From positions 35,917 to 99,916 of the forward strand of contig NZ_KB890686.1 of NCBI RefSeq assembly GCF_000373185.1: a stretch of 64,000 nucleotides of DNA. Direction: 5' to 3'. The position numbers were made by a program, and so were the translations under genes. Below the pieces are notes generated by a model, which did not search any database, was not told the DNA's origin, and saw nothing but the letters and a program-made list of their open reading frames with translations. The first letter of the stretch is position 1. The number at the start of each line of letters is the position of its first letter. Shown piece by piece: positions 52,163 to 61,438 of this stretch. The stretch is from Segatella paludivivens DSM 17968 = JCM 13650 (lineage in GTDB: Bacteria; Bacteroidota; Bacteroidia; Bacteroidales; Bacteroidaceae).

Positions 52163-53965
52163 TTAAATCTTATTTGAACGCTTACGCTCCTGGTGATCAA
52201 GGATGACCTTACGAATACGCATATTCTTAGGAGTTACCTCTACATATTCATCTTCCTTGATGTATTCTAGACATTCCTCAAGACTCATCACAGTCTTTGG
52301 AATTACACGAGCCTTGTCATCACTACCACTGGCACGCACGTTAGTAAGCTGCTTTGCCTTTGTTACATTGATAACTAGGTCATTATCATGAATATGCTCA
52401 CCTACAACCTGACCATAATAAACTTCTTCTCCTGCGTCAATAAAGAATTTACCACGATCCTGAAGTTTATCAATTGAATAAGCAAATGAAGTACCTGTCT
52501 CCATGGCAATCATTGAACCGTTCAAACGGCGTGTGATTTCACCCTTGTATGGCTGATACTCCTTATAAATATGTGCCATGATAGCCTCACCCTGACTTGC
52601 AGTAAGTACATTGGTACGAAGACCAATGATACCACGTGAAGGAATATCAAATGTAATATTTACACGATCACCTTCAGTGTCCATACCAGTCAATTCACCC
52701 TTACGGCGAGTTACCATATCAACCATCTTACTAGAATAGTCTTGTGGAACGTTGATTGTGAGTTCCTCAATAGGTTCACACTTAACGCCATCAATTTCCT
52801 TATAGATTACCTGTGGCTGACCAACCTGAAGTTCATATCCTTCACGGCGCATTGTCTCAACAAGTACACTAAGGTGAAGTACACCACGACCACTAACAAC
52901 CCATTTATCGGTTGAATCCTCGTAAGGACGTACACGCAAAGCTAGATTCTTTTCTAGTTCTTTCTGCAAACGTTCATTGATATGACGGCTAGTACAGAAC
53001 TTACCTTCCTTACCAAAGAATGGAGAATCATTAATCGTGAAAAGCATACTCATTGTAGGCTCATCAACAGCGATAGGTGGCAATGCCTCTGGATTTTCCC
53101 AGTCTGCGATAGTATCACCAATCTCAAAACGCTCCAAACCAACAACAGCACAGATATCACCACTTTTTACTACGTCGGTAGGCTTGTGACCCATACCTTC
53201 GAAAGTACGCAATTCCTTAATTTTGGTTTTTTCCTTAGTTCCGTCACGATGACAGATTGTGATGTTCATACCATTCTTCAATTCACCACGGTGAACACGA
53301 CCTACAGCTATACGACCTGTATAACTAGAATAGTCAAGAGAAGTAATCAACATCTGAGGAGTTCCGTCAAGATGCTTTGGAGCTGGGATAATTTCAATAA
53401 TCTTATCAAGAAGATATTCAATATTATCTGTTGGCTTTTGCCAGTCTTCTGCCATCCAACCGTTCTTTGCAGAACCATAAACAACTTTAAAATCAAGCTG
53501 CTCTTCAGTGGCATTCAGATCGCACATAAGGTCGAAAACCATTTCATAAACTTCGTCAGGACGACAGTTTGGCTTATCAACTTTATTAACGACAACGATT
53601 GGCTTCAATCCGAGTTGCAAAGCTTTCTGCAACACGAAACGAGTCTGAGGCATAGGGCCCTCAAAAGCGTCAACAAGCAAAAGGCAACCATCTGCCATAT
53701 TCAGCACACGCTCAACCTCTCCACCGAAGTCAGAGTGTCCAGGAGTATCTAGAATATTGATTTTTACACCTTTCCAGTTTATTGATACATTCTTTGAAAG
53801 AATGGTTATACCTCGCTCACGCTCCAAATCATTGGAGTCAAGAACTTCGCCACTGTTATCCTGTCCGTCACGGAAGAGTTTTCCAGCGAGCATCATTTTG
53901 TCGACCAATGTTGTTTTTCCGTGGTCGACGTGTGCAATTACTGCAACGTTTCTAATGTCTTGCAT
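52163..53965 (-). CDS. typA: Translational GTPase TypA/BipA
   Basis: A 600-residue ribosome-binding GTPase involved in 50S assembly and stress. [14 protein letters not shown] at residues 10-23 (P-loop), [11 protein letters not shown] near 48, [14 protein letters not shown] near 72, NKVDKPN near 126. Domains II, III, V and the TypA-specific C-terminus ([32 protein letters not shown]) follow in order. Full family length. Confidence 0.98.
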   Translation of the reverse strand: MQDIRNVAVIAHVDHGKTTLVDKMMLAGKLFRDGQDNSGEVLDSNDLERERGITILSKNVSINWKGVKINILDTPGHSDFGGEVERVLNMADGCLLLVDAFEGPMPQTRFVLQKALQLGLKPIVVVNKVDKPNCRPDEVYEMVFDLMCDLNATEEQLDFKVVYGSAKNGWMAEDWQKPTDNIEYLLDKIIEIIPAPKHLDGTPQMLITSLDYSSYTGRIAVGRVHRGELKNGMNITICHRDGTKEKTKIKELRTFEGMGHKPTDVVKSGDICAVVGLERFEIGDTIADWENPEALPPIAVDEPTMSMLFTINDSPFFGKEGKFCTSRHINERLQKELEKNLALRVRPYEDSTDKWVVSGRGVLHLSVLVETMRREGYELQVGQPQVIYKEIDGVKCEPIEELTINVPQDYSSKMVDMVTRRKGELTGMDTEGDRVNITFDIPSRGIIGLRTNVLTASQGEAIMAHIYKEYQPYKGEITRRLNGSMIAMETGTSFAYSIDKLQDRGKFFIDAGEEVYYGQVVGEHIHDNDLVINVTKAKQLTNVRASGSDDKARVIPKTVMSLEECLEYIKEDEYVEVTPKNMRIRKVILDHQERKRSNKI

Positions 53966-54002
53966 TTCTTTACCTTAAATATGCTAAATTACAATTTCGA
54001 TG

Positions 54003-54010
54003 CAAAATTA
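54003..54010 (-). promoter_or_regulatory. -7 box for typA
   Basis: Minus-strand TAATTTTG; leader about 35 nt. Confidence 0.65.
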
Positions 54011-54129
54011 CAAAAAATAACTGAAGTAATGTTCATTATTGATTACTAATGGTTTACATAGGCACGTTAAAAAACGTTATAACGGATAAAACTATCTAAT
54101 TATCGCACTTTATTTTTAAGTTTTATTGC

Positions 54130-54137
54130 TAACTTTG
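54130..54137 (+). promoter_or_regulatory. -7 box for rpsO
   Basis: TAACTTTG followed by CA, identical to the L19 promoter. Leader about 108 nt. Confidence 0.75.
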
Positions 54138-54248
54138 CAGCGCATTTTCGGAGAATCCGATGCATTTGAGAGTGTGGCTGTTGTGATTAAGGCAGTTTGA
54201 CACCCGAAGGATGTAATGATGCAACTTAATTTAATCAATTTCACAGCT
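54138..54248 (+). promoter_or_regulatory. Structured leader of S15 mRNA (candidate ribosomal-protein autoregulatory element)
   Basis: Near the 5' end, outer stem GCAT (54142-54145)/ATGC (54160-54163), TTT bulge, inner stem CGG (54149-54151)/CCG (54157-54159) and loop AGAAT. The L19 leader has the same plan with a different but still pairing outer stem. The remainder of the leader could hold further structure. Confidence 0.55.
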
Positions 54249-54518
54249 ATGTATTTAGACAAAGCAAAGAAGGAAGAAATCTTCAACCAGTATGGTAAGT
54301 CAGCTACTGACACAGGTTCTGCAGAGAGTCAGGTCGCACTTTTTACATTCCGTATCAAGCATCTTACTGAGCATGTAAAGGCTAACCGCAAGGACAAAGT
54401 GACAACTCGTTCACTGACTCAGCTTGTAGGTAAACGCCGCGCATTGCTTGATTATCTTTACTCTAGCGATATCAATCGCTACCGTGCTATCATCAAGGAA
54501 CTCGGTCTTCGTAAGTAA
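54249..54518 (+). CDS. rpsO: 30S ribosomal protein S15
   Basis: An 89-residue 16S rRNA-binding protein, exactly family length. ATG 54249 (MYLDKAKKEEI) is chosen; an in-frame ATG at 54216 would add 11 residues not found in S15. Marks: GSAESQVALFTFRIKHLTEHVK (seen in parts: TGSAESQVAL, RIKHLTEHVK) and VGKRRALLDYLYSSDINRYRAII. Confidence 0.98.
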   Translation: MYLDKAKKEEIFNQYGKSATDTGSAESQVALFTFRIKHLTEHVKANRKDKVTTRSLTQLVGKRRALLDYLYSSDINRYRAIIKELGLRK

Positions 54519-54540
54519 TCTGGTTATTGGATTAAGAATA

Positions 54541-54580
54541 AAAAAATCCCGCACCTCTATTGAGTTGCGGGATTTTTTTA
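54541..54580. terminator. Bidirectional terminator after rpsO
   Basis: AAAAAATCCCGCA/TGCGGGATTTTTT with a 12-nt loop; also ends the convergent folK operon. Confidence 0.93.
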
Positions 54581-54617
54581 TCATTACGGTTTTGATACAA
54601 AATAACAAAACCTACAA

Positions 54618-55037
54618 TTACTTCTTTTTTAGTATCTCATTTAACGGGGTCATTACAAAATCCCTCTCCTTCATTAAAGGATGAGGAATTTTCAAGTCAG
54701 GTTCATCAACCGTAATATCATCATAAATCAATATGTCTATGTCTATTATGCGGTCTTGATACTCATGATTTACCGACTTTCCAACTCTTCCCATGCGCTT
54801 TTCAATCTCCTGCGTTGCCTCCAGCAACTGTCTCGGAGCAAGTGGTGTTTCCACACACACGCACATATTTATGAAAAGGTTTGGACTTTCAAACCCCCAT
54901 GGCTCAGTCTCATAAAGAGCTGACTGACACGTAACAGTACCAATCATGCTTTCCATGTATTGAACAACCTCACGCATATTGCGCTTACGGTTTCCAATAT
55001 TCGAACCCAAACCTAGGTAAACTTTATGTAAAGCCAA
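54618..55037 (-). CDS. folK: HPPK, folate biosynthesis pyrophosphokinase, TTG start
   Basis: A 139-residue enzyme transferring pyrophosphate to 6-hydroxymethyl-dihydropterin. YLGLGSNIGNRKRNM near residue 7, ALYETEPWGF near 40, FINMCVCVET near 52, and the metal motif DRIIDIDILIYDD near 93 are all present. The only workable start is TTG 55037: the frame hits stop codons just upstream and no ATG lies before the conserved N-terminus. Last gene in the ftsX operon. Confidence 0.93.
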   Translation of the reverse strand: MALHKVYLGLGSNIGNRKRNMREVVQYMESMIGTVTCQSALYETEPWGFESPNLFINMCVCVETPLAPRQLLEATQEIEKRMGRVGKSVNHEYQDRIIDIDILIYDDITVDEPDLKIPHPLMKERDFVMTPLNEILKKK

Positions 55038-55052
55038 TGTTGCTACAAATTA

Positions 55053-56219
55053 TCAATCGTTGAGTATCAGCAGAGAGTCGCCATAGCATCCAAACATATA
55101 ACCGTTTGCAGCAGCTTTCTTATAACACTCCATAACTATGTCATAACCACCAAAAGCAGCTGTAGACATAAGTAATGTAGAATATGGATGATAGAAGTTG
55201 GCAACCATACAGTCTGCCAATCCAAAATCAAATGGAGGGAAGATGAACCTGTTTGTCCATCCAGAGTATTCTTTCAACAAACCGTCTGTACCAACAGCAG
55301 TTTCAGTTGCCTTAACAACACTCGTACCAATGGCAAGAACATGATGTCCGCTTTGTTTTGTCTTGTTTACCAAATCACAAGCCTCAGCAGTAATAACCAT
55401 CTGCTCAGAATCCATCTTGTGTTTTGTCAAATCTTCAACTTCAATAGGATTAAAGTTTCCTAGTCCGCAATGCAAAGTTATATAAGCGTCATTGATACCA
55501 CGTATTTCCATACGTTTCATCAATTCACGACTAAAATGCAATCCTGTAGCTGGAGCTGTTACCGCCCCTTCATTCTTGGCATATACAGTCTGAAAATCTT
55601 CCAAATCCTCAGGTGTAGCGTGATTGCTTTCACGGTTATCTATAATATAACGTGGCAATGGAGACTCTCCTAGTGCGAACAAATCATTTCTGAACTCATC
55701 ATGATCACAATCATAAAGGAAACGAAGCGTACGACCACGGCTAGTTGTATTATCAATAACCTCGGCAACCATTGTGCTAGTCTCGTCAAAGAATAGTTTG
55801 TTTCCAATACGAATCTTGCGAGCTGGCTCTACAAGAACATCCCACAAACGCATCTCCTCATTGAGTTCGCGCAACAAAAACACCTCTATCTTTGCATCAG
55901 TCTTCTCCTTCGTGCCATAAAGGCGTGCAGGGAAAACCTTAGTATCATTGAAAACGAAGGTATCGCCTTCATCGAAATAATCGAGTATATTGCGAAATTC
56001 CAGATACTCACCCTCAATAGGCTTACCATCGGCATCCTTCTTGAACATGTCTATTTCACCAGATTTTTTGTGAAGCACCATCAGACGACTCTCATCACGA
56101 CGAGTCACCTTGAAAGATTCCTTGGTGCCATCATCATTGGTGAATTCACGAGTGAAACTGTGAGGATACAGGGCTACCTGCTCCTTATTCAGATTAAATT
56201 TGAACTGTGATAACTTCAT
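55053..56219 (-). CDS. queA: tRNA preQ1(34) S-adenosylmethionine ribosyltransferase-isomerase
   Basis: A 388-residue enzyme that builds epoxyqueuosine on tRNA from [17 protein letters not shown] near 94, [12 protein letters not shown] near 190, [20 protein letters not shown] near 213, [12 protein letters not shown] near 250 and [21 protein letters not shown] near 330 are QueA marks (the long ones seen in parts). It is longer than E. coli QueA (356) because of an insertion of charged residues between ~30 and 80 ([17 protein letters not shown]), seen commonly in Bacteroidetes. Confidence 0.95.
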   Translation of the reverse strand: MKLSQFKFNLNKEQVALYPHSFTREFTNDDGTKESFKVTRRDESRLMVLHKKSGEIDMFKKDADGKPIEGEYLEFRNILDYFDEGDTFVFNDTKVFPARLYGTKEKTDAKIEVFLLRELNEEMRLWDVLVEPARKIRIGNKLFFDETSTMVAEVIDNTTSRGRTLRFLYDCDHDEFRNDLFALGESPLPRYIIDNRESNHATPEDLEDFQTVYAKNEGAVTAPATGLHFSRELMKRMEIRGINDAYITLHCGLGNFNPIEVEDLTKHKMDSEQMVITAEACDLVNKTKQSGHHVLAIGTSVVKATETAVGTDGLLKEYSGWTNRFIFPPFDFGLADCMVANFYHPYSTLLMSTAAFGGYDIVMECYKKAAANGYMFGCYGDSLLILND

Positions 56220-56221
56220 AT

Positions 56222-56920
56222 TTATTTATCAGTTTGTACTAACCATTCTTTTATTTGCTCGTAATCGAGACATTTATCTATTGTAAAATCACCGACTCTG
56301 GTACGTCTCAATGCAGTAAGATATGCTCCACTGCCAAGTGCACGCCCCAAGTCACGTGCCAAAGCGCGTATATAAGTTCCCTTTCCACATACTACATGAA
56401 TACTGAGCAACATCTTTTCAGCATCGAAATCTGTCACCTCAATCTCATCAATATGTACATTTTTGGTTCTCAGCGTCACTTCTTCACCAGCACGGCGCAA
56501 GTCACAAGCACGATCTCCGTTTATCTTCACTGCGCTATATGTAGGCGGAACTTGCTCTATATCGCCAATAAACTGTTTGAGTTTACTGATTATAAGTTCA
56601 CGAGTAATATGCTCTGTAGGAAAATGCTCATTTTCCTCATGCTCCATATCATAGCTCACCGTTGTAGCACCCAGCTGCAAAATAGCTGTATATTCCTTTG
56701 TATGACCTTGAAATTCCTCTATTCTCTTTGTAGCTTTACCGGTACACAATATCAAAACTCCTGTTGCCAAAGGATCAAGCGTTCCGGCATGGCCTATTTT
56801 AACTTTATATCCAAGTTCATGTGAAAGCACATAGCGCACATGCGCCAATGCGCCAAAACTTGTTATGTGGTAAGGTTTATCTATTGCAAACACCTCACCT
56901 GCCTTGAAATCCTTATTCAT
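56222..56920 (-). CDS. truB: tRNA pseudouridine(55) synthase
   Basis: A 232-residue enzyme. The catalytic Asp sits in [19 protein letters not shown] near residue 48; [36 protein letters not shown] and [12 protein letters not shown] follow. No C-terminal PUA domain, which is the usual short Bacteroidetes form. Its ATG shares one base with the uppP stop. Confidence 0.96.
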   Translation of the reverse strand: MNKDFKAGEVFAIDKPYHITSFGALAHVRYVLSHELGYKVKIGHAGTLDPLATGVLILCTGKATKRIEEFQGHTKEYTAILQLGATTVSYDMEHEENEHFPTEHITRELIISKLKQFIGDIEQVPPTYSAVKINGDRACDLRRAGEEVTLRTKNVHIDEIEVTDFDAEKMLLSIHVVCGKGTYIRALARDLGRALGSGAYLTALRRTRVGDFTIDKCLDYEQIKEWLVQTDK

Positions 56921-57750
56921 CAGCTAGCCATTACTAGTGAATGCCCAGTAAGAAGCATTACCAAAATTATTAATCCAACAACAATACGATACCAACCGAA
57001 TGCCTTGAAACCATATTTGGCAAGGAAACTTACAAACCATTTCATTGCCAGCAAAGCAACGAAAAATGCGATAACACATCCTACTAACAATAGCATTATA
57101 TTATGTGGTGTAGCCCATTTTGTACCTTCGCCGAACATTTCTATCAAATCAAGCAGTGTAGCTCCTGCCATTGTTGGTACGGCAAGGAAAAAAGAAAATT
57201 CAGCTGCATTCTTACGTGTCAGTTTCTGCTGCATTCCTCCGACAATGGTCGACATACTGCGACTCATACCTGGAATAACAGAAAGGCACTGGAATAAACC
57301 TATAAAGAAGGCACGTCTGCAAGTAACCTTATTATCTTCTTTACCTTTATTGAATATTCTGTCACAAAACAGCATAAAGATACCACCTAGCACAAGCATA
57401 ACAGCAACAACTTCTACACTATCAAGCAGCCAGTCAAGCAATCCTGATTTCTTTGCAGCCAAGCCGATAAATACAGCTGGTATAACGCCAACGATAAGAA
57501 GACCATAGAATTTCATCTTACTGATAAATTCCTCATAGTTTCTCATTTGGAAAAATTTTTTCCAATATAAACATACGACAGACAGAATTGCTCCAAACTG
57601 TATAATGAAAGTAAAGGCATGAACAAATGGATTGCCTTGTTGGATACCTAGTAAATTCTGAGTTATTATCATGTGACCGGTTGATGATACCGGCAGGAAT
57701 TCAGTCAAGCCTTCAACAATGGCAATGATGATTGTTTGTATTAAATCCAT
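56920..57750 (-). CDS. uppP: Undecaprenyl-diphosphatase
   Basis: A 276-residue inner-membrane enzyme (BacA type) recycling the lipid carrier for cell-wall synthesis. Catalytic motifs EGLTEFLPVSSTGHMII near residue 13 and PGMSRSMSTIVGGM near 160 are complete; about eight helices. It shares a base with the stop of the DUF3098 gene at one end and with truB at the other. Confidence 0.97.
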   Translation of the reverse strand: MDLIQTIIIAIVEGLTEFLPVSSTGHMIITQNLLGIQQGNPFVHAFTFIIQFGAILSVVCLYWKKFFQMRNYEEFISKMKFYGLLIVGVIPAVFIGLAAKKSGLLDWLLDSVEVVAVMLVLGGIFMLFCDRIFNKGKEDNKVTCRRAFFIGLFQCLSVIPGMSRSMSTIVGGMQQKLTRKNAAEFSFFLAVPTMAGATLLDLIEMFGEGTKWATPHNIMLLLVGCVIAFFVALLAMKWFVSFLAKYGFKAFGWYRIVVGLIILVMLLTGHSLVMAS

Positions 57751-57992
57751 TATTCAGCAGCGTTATTTTCGTCTTTTGGTTTACGGATAACAGCGTAGAT
57801 GATAGATATAAAACCTACGAAGCATACTACCGGAGCTACCTTTATGCGAATAGCACTGAATATTTCTGGGTTAAATGTATTCTCTGTAGAACCTGCACCA
57901 CCCATGAGAATAAACCCGATTATGACAATAGCCACACCGACAGCCAACAATATAAAGTTGGTTTTGTCGAAAGCGAAATTCTTCTTATCCAT
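57750..57992 (-). CDS. DUF3098 two-helix membrane protein
   Basis: An 80-residue protein: FAFDKTNFILLAVGVAIVIIGFILMGG, then IRIKVAPVVCFVGFISIIYAVIRKP. Both helices are clear. It is always found with ftsX and uppP in Bacteroidetes as far as I recall, and may assist FtsX; the function is unknown. It overlaps uppP by one base. Confidence 0.9.
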   Translation of the reverse strand: MDKKNFAFDKTNFILLAVGVAIVIIGFILMGGAGSTENTFNPEIFSAIRIKVAPVVCFVGFISIIYAVIRKPKDENNAAE

Positions 57993-58019
57993 TGTTTTTT
58001 TATTTATATTTCTTATTTA

Positions 58020-58898
58020 TCAAATCTTATAAAGATCACCTGCCTTCATCTTCAAGAACTTGTTGACAGACAGACTTGAACATATTGCTGTAATGATGAT
58101 TCCAAACAAGAACACAGATATTGCGGTGATAGCAGCTATGTCCCATGTAACGACTGTCAAGACTCCTGGTTCGTAGCTATACAGTGCATATGCACATGCT
58201 CCCAAAACGCCAATAGCAACCAAAGCTGCAATCATACCGACCACGATGGCACGCACTACGAAAGGATAACGTATAAAGCTCCATGATGCTCCAACTAGTT
58301 TCATTGTATGAATTGAGAATCGGCGTGCATATATTCCAAGACGAACAGTATTGTTTATCAAAGAGAATGATACGAACGTGAGCAATACAGCCAATACAAA
58401 AAGTACCAGACTAATCTTTTGTAGATTATCATTCACACTATTTACCAATGCCTGCTGATATGTTATATCACCAACCTTAGGATATTTCTTCAGTTCTTTT
58501 GTAATCCATTTTAGCGAATCAGTATTGGCGTAGTCGCCTTTCAACTGAAGTTCTATTGAAGCAAGGAAAGGATTTGTGCCAATGAATTCAGAAGGGTCAG
58601 TTCCCATAGCCGCAGTCTGTTCCTTCAAAGCAGCTTCCTTGCTGATATATGTAATCTTCTTTATATACGGACGATGATGAATCATACTGCACAACTGCTG
58701 TGCCTCAGGATTTGTAATATCGTCCTGAAGCATCATTGTTACAACAAGATTCTCCTTAACATAAGTAGATAAGTTTCTGGCTGTAAGCACAGAAAAAACT
58801 ACCATTCCCAACAAGACAAGCACCATTGCAGTGCTTATGCACAAAGTTATAACCTGCAATCCGTGACGACTGCGGGATGTTTTACGTTTCTTTCCCAT
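58020..58898 (-). CDS. ftsX: Cell division protein FtsX
   Basis: A 292-residue ABC-type transmembrane subunit with a periplasmic loop after helix 1 and three further helices. Marks: LQVITLCISTAMVLVLLGMVVF near 12, PSEFIGTNPFLASIELQLKGDY near 103, and the C-terminal VNKFLKMKAGDLYKI. ftsE is not adjacent, which is common in this phylum. First gene of a six-gene operon with DUF3098, uppP, truB, queA and folK. Confidence 0.95.
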   Translation of the reverse strand: MGKKRKTSRSRHGLQVITLCISTAMVLVLLGMVVFSVLTARNLSTYVKENLVVTMMLQDDITNPEAQQLCSMIHHRPYIKKITYISKEAALKEQTAAMGTDPSEFIGTNPFLASIELQLKGDYANTDSLKWITKELKKYPKVGDITYQQALVNSVNDNLQKISLVLFVLAVLLTFVSFSLINNTVRLGIYARRFSIHTMKLVGASWSFIRYPFVVRAIVVGMIAALVAIGVLGACAYALYSYEPGVLTVVTWDIAAITAISVFLFGIIITAICSSLSVNKFLKMKAGDLYKI

Positions 58899-58931
58899 TT
58901 AATAAAAGAGTGTATTACACCAAATATCTTG

Positions 58932-58939
58932 CAAAGATA
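58932..58939 (-). promoter_or_regulatory. -7 box for the ftsX-folK operon
   Basis: Minus-strand TATCTTTG; leader about 30 nt. Confidence 0.7.
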
Positions 58940-59006
58940 GTGCAAAAGTGATGATAACACAATAGTTTAACAGCAATTAACTCTTAACAGAACTAAGTTT
59001 AGTCTA

Positions 59007-59456
59007 TTATTTCCAAGGGTAAATCAGCCGGTCTGTATCATATCCTCTACGTGAAGCTTCAGATAATACCAATGCTAATTCTTCTTCTGATAATTCAGGT
59101 CTGCGTGAAAGTATCCATAAGTATTTTGAGGAGCTTCCGCCAACCAATGCCCATTTATAGTTTTCAGCTACAGCCAGCACTCTGTAATCTGAATAAAAGA
59201 TCCAGAAGAAAGACACTCTTAGCAGTCCCGGAACAGAGGTTGTCTTTGCTTTTCCAACAGCACTCTTCACCCTACCTGTTTTTATGTCAACACCTGAATT
59301 TACAACTTTGATTGTTCCATTAGGATTAAGCGAATACTCTGCAATCGCATTACCAATGCCACGTTCAAAACGATTGTCAATTCTAGCAATCTCATACCAT
59401 CTGCCTAGATACTTATCCAGTGCTAGAATTGGAACTGTAGTTATATCTGGTTTCAT
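59007..59456 (-). CDS. Blc-type lipocalin, no signal peptide
   Basis: A 149-residue lipocalin. The first structurally conserved region is LDKYLGRWYEIARIDNRFE near residue 12; further marks are NPNGTIKVVNSG and YKWALVGGSSSKYLWILSRRPE, close to Blc. The protein starts directly at the fold without a signal peptide or lipobox, so unlike E. coli Blc it should stay in the cytoplasm. Ligand unknown. Confidence 0.92.
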   Translation of the reverse strand: MKPDITTVPILALDKYLGRWYEIARIDNRFERGIGNAIAEYSLNPNGTIKVVNSGVDIKTGRVKSAVGKAKTTSVPGLLRVSFFWIFYSDYRVLAVAENYKWALVGGSSSKYLWILSRRPELSEEELALVLSEASRRGYDTDRLIYPWK

Positions 59457-59504
59457 AAGCTGAATATATTTATTTTACTAAAATCATGACAGCAAGATGT
59501 TGCA

Positions 59505-60287
59505 TCAATACGACGCAGTACAAGGTATTCCCGCAGCAATCACTCTATCGCGAATTGCATCTAATTCTTCAGGGGTAGCCTTTTCAAGTTTCTGATCAGG
59601 AGTCTCACGATCTATTGTGTATATCATAACCTCCTGAGGTTGAATACTTAACACTGCATCAAGCCAAGGTTTCACATATATTTCACCCGTGTTATCAACA
59701 TCAACTCCGTCAATGGTCTTACCTTTTAAAAACATAGATTGTATTATCACATGTCCGTTGAAGAGTTTCAGGTCATCAATAATATTACTGATGTCATACG
59801 ATTTTTGAGTAGGGCGATCTACACGTTGTATGTATGCTGGGTCGACCGTATCCATTTTAAGTATATTATTATCAACCAATAAAAGGGCTTCTCTTACCTT
59901 TTCTTTATTAATGAACGTACTGTTACTCAATACACTTATTTTTGCTTCTGGACAATATTGATTTCTAAGTTCTATTGTATCACATATAATATCATAGAAA
60001 TCCGGATGAGCCGTAGGTTCTCCATTACCTGCAAAGGTAAGCACATCAGGGTGAACATTCTGCAAGTGCATTTCCTTCAGTTTTTTTTCCAGAGCTGAAG
60101 CTACTTCGCTTCTAGTTGGGCGTTTTTGCATAGGAATCCGTTGTTTGTTAAATCCACATTCACAGTAAATACAGTCAAATGTGCAAACCTTGCCGTCAGC
60201 CGGCATAAGGTTTATACCTAATGAAATACCAAGTCGGCGACTATTAATTGGGCCGAATATTGGTGAAGGATATATTACAGTACTCAT
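59505..60287 (-). CDS. Radical SAM protein
   Basis: A 260-residue enzyme with the cluster motif CTFDCIYC at about residues 34-41 (C-x3-C-x2-C), followed by ECGFNKQ. LTFAGNGEPTAHPDF near 85 is the SAM-binding glycine region in its GNGEPT form. This pattern fits the COG0731-like group of uncharacterised Fe-S oxidoreductases. Reaction unknown. Confidence 0.9.
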   Translation of the reverse strand: MSTVIYPSPIFGPINSRRLGISLGINLMPADGKVCTFDCIYCECGFNKQRIPMQKRPTRSEVASALEKKLKEMHLQNVHPDVLTFAGNGEPTAHPDFYDIICDTIELRNQYCPEAKISVLSNSTFINKEKVREALLLVDNNILKMDTVDPAYIQRVDRPTQKSYDISNIIDDLKLFNGHVIIQSMFLKGKTIDGVDVDNTGEIYVKPWLDAVLSIQPQEVMIYTIDRETPDQKLEKATPEELDAIRDRVIAAGIPCTASY

Positions 60288-60345
60288 ATTATATTTTATT
60301 ACCTGGGCATAGCCAACATATTAACTTTCCCATTTCTTGTATCTG

Positions 60346-60353
60346 CAAATATA
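60346..60353 (-). promoter_or_regulatory. -7 box for the radical SAM gene
   Basis: Minus-strand TATATTTG; leader about 55 nt. Confidence 0.65.
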
Positions 60354-60457
60354 TAAAAACAATATTACTCAAACAAATATTTTATTGAAGTTTTAATTTA
60401 TCCAAACTAATAAAGTTTAATAAGGCAATCACCAAACTGTATTTATTACATCAAAAA

Positions 60458-60505
60458 CAAATATCCGACAGGAAGTGGAGAGAATACTCCCTGCCGAAAT
60501 ATTTG
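60458..60505 (-). terminator. Terminator-like two-part hairpin of an unidentified minus-strand transcript
   Basis: Outer stem CAAATAT (60458-60464)/ATATTTG (60499-60505) and inner 11-bp stem (60466-60476/60486-60496) with a 9-nt loop. On the minus-strand RNA the two imperfect pairs are G-U, on the plus strand A-C, so the RNA is probably minus. TTTTTGATG follows on that strand. Confidence 0.5.
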
Positions 60506-61280
60506 TCATTCATTTGCATGCAGGCTACACTGCATTACTTTGAATATTTTTGTTTATCAAATTATTCTTACAATCGTTTTTTAGCGTAAATTTATTACTT
60601 TTCAGCAATGTATCTAGTTTGCTGTTTTATATTAAGACGCAAATTCATCGAAAAAGTTGCACCGGCGTTGTATTTTTCTGTTTTTTTTGCAAGAATTTTT
60701 ATACAAAGTCCAAGATATCGTCTTTTGTGAATAAAAAAACATAGTATATCATGTGATTCATTGGTATTACTCTTTGTTATATTATATATAAACTCCCCCC
60801 TGCGCTTTTGTTTTTTTAGCTACAAGGCTACGTTCTAGCTACAGCATTATTAAAAAGGCCGAAGTAAAAAACAACACAGACAAAAAGCATTCCCATATAT
60901 ATTGTACACGCGCACACTAAAGTTTTTCAAAAAACAAATGTCGAACTGTCGATTAGCTGAGTGCCAATAATTTAGATAGCTTTTGGGGCAAAAACAATTG
61001 TCGGTAATTTTTAAAAAAATAAAATCAGCTATCTTTTCATTAACATTGCATTTCTATATAGAAACGCATCTTACTGGAGTGTGAAAAAACGCCTCTGAAT
61101 TATGAACTATTTTGCTTTTCATCGATAAAAGGCAGAAAAAGCCGTCCCTATACTGTCACTTATTTTTTTACATTATCAGTCGTATATAACTGATAATCAA
61201 GCGATAGACACATCGACACTATATTTATTAAAAAGCCTAGGTGATAGAATTAACTGGCATTCAATTATAAAATCGTTTCT

Positions 61281-61386
61281 ACGACATAAAGTTTGCGTTA
61301 CTACGACATAAAGTTTGCATTACTACGACATAAAGTTTGCATTACATCGATCAAACGTTTGCATTATATCGTCAAAACGCATTCCA
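61281..61386. repeat. Tandem 22-bp iteron-like repeats, about five units
   Basis: Units ACGACATAAAGTTTGCGTTA, then two of ACGACATAAAGTTTGCATTA (starts 61281, 61303, 61325), followed by two diverged units (from about 61347 and 61369) that keep only the CG and AAACG/TTTGCATTA parts. The units are directly joined with no spacers. Confidence 0.8.
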
Positions 61387-61438
61387 CATGAAAAATATTG
61401 GGGAATATCCTCAAGTAAATTATTTCTTAAAGCCTTAA

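Larger units (their letters stand above)
60288..61438. other. Large gene-poor gap (1.15 kb)
   Basis: No convincing gene on either strand. It contains the radical SAM promoter (60346-60353), an 18-bp interrupted hairpin (60458-60505), a TTATCAGT...ACTGATAA palindrome (61175-61198) and five tandem ~22-bp repeats (61281-61386). It is very AT-rich with many T-runs. It may be a remnant of a lost gene or a regulatory or replication-type region. Confidence 0.6.

Noticed and set aside
52982-53752. A 256-codon open frame on the plus strand
   Set aside because: It lies wholly antisense to typA, has no family motifs and a composition of a mirrored conserved gene.
56840-57508. A 222-codon open frame on the plus strand
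   Set aside because: Antisense to uppP and the truB start; no motif, no promoter.
61281-61386. A CRISPR array
   Set aside because: The 22-bp units are directly joined with no spacers and there are no cas genes.
60288-61438. tRNA, 6S, tmRNA or other known RNA genes in the large gap
   Set aside because: I could not find a cloverleaf, CCA end or other known core; only hairpins and repeats are visible.
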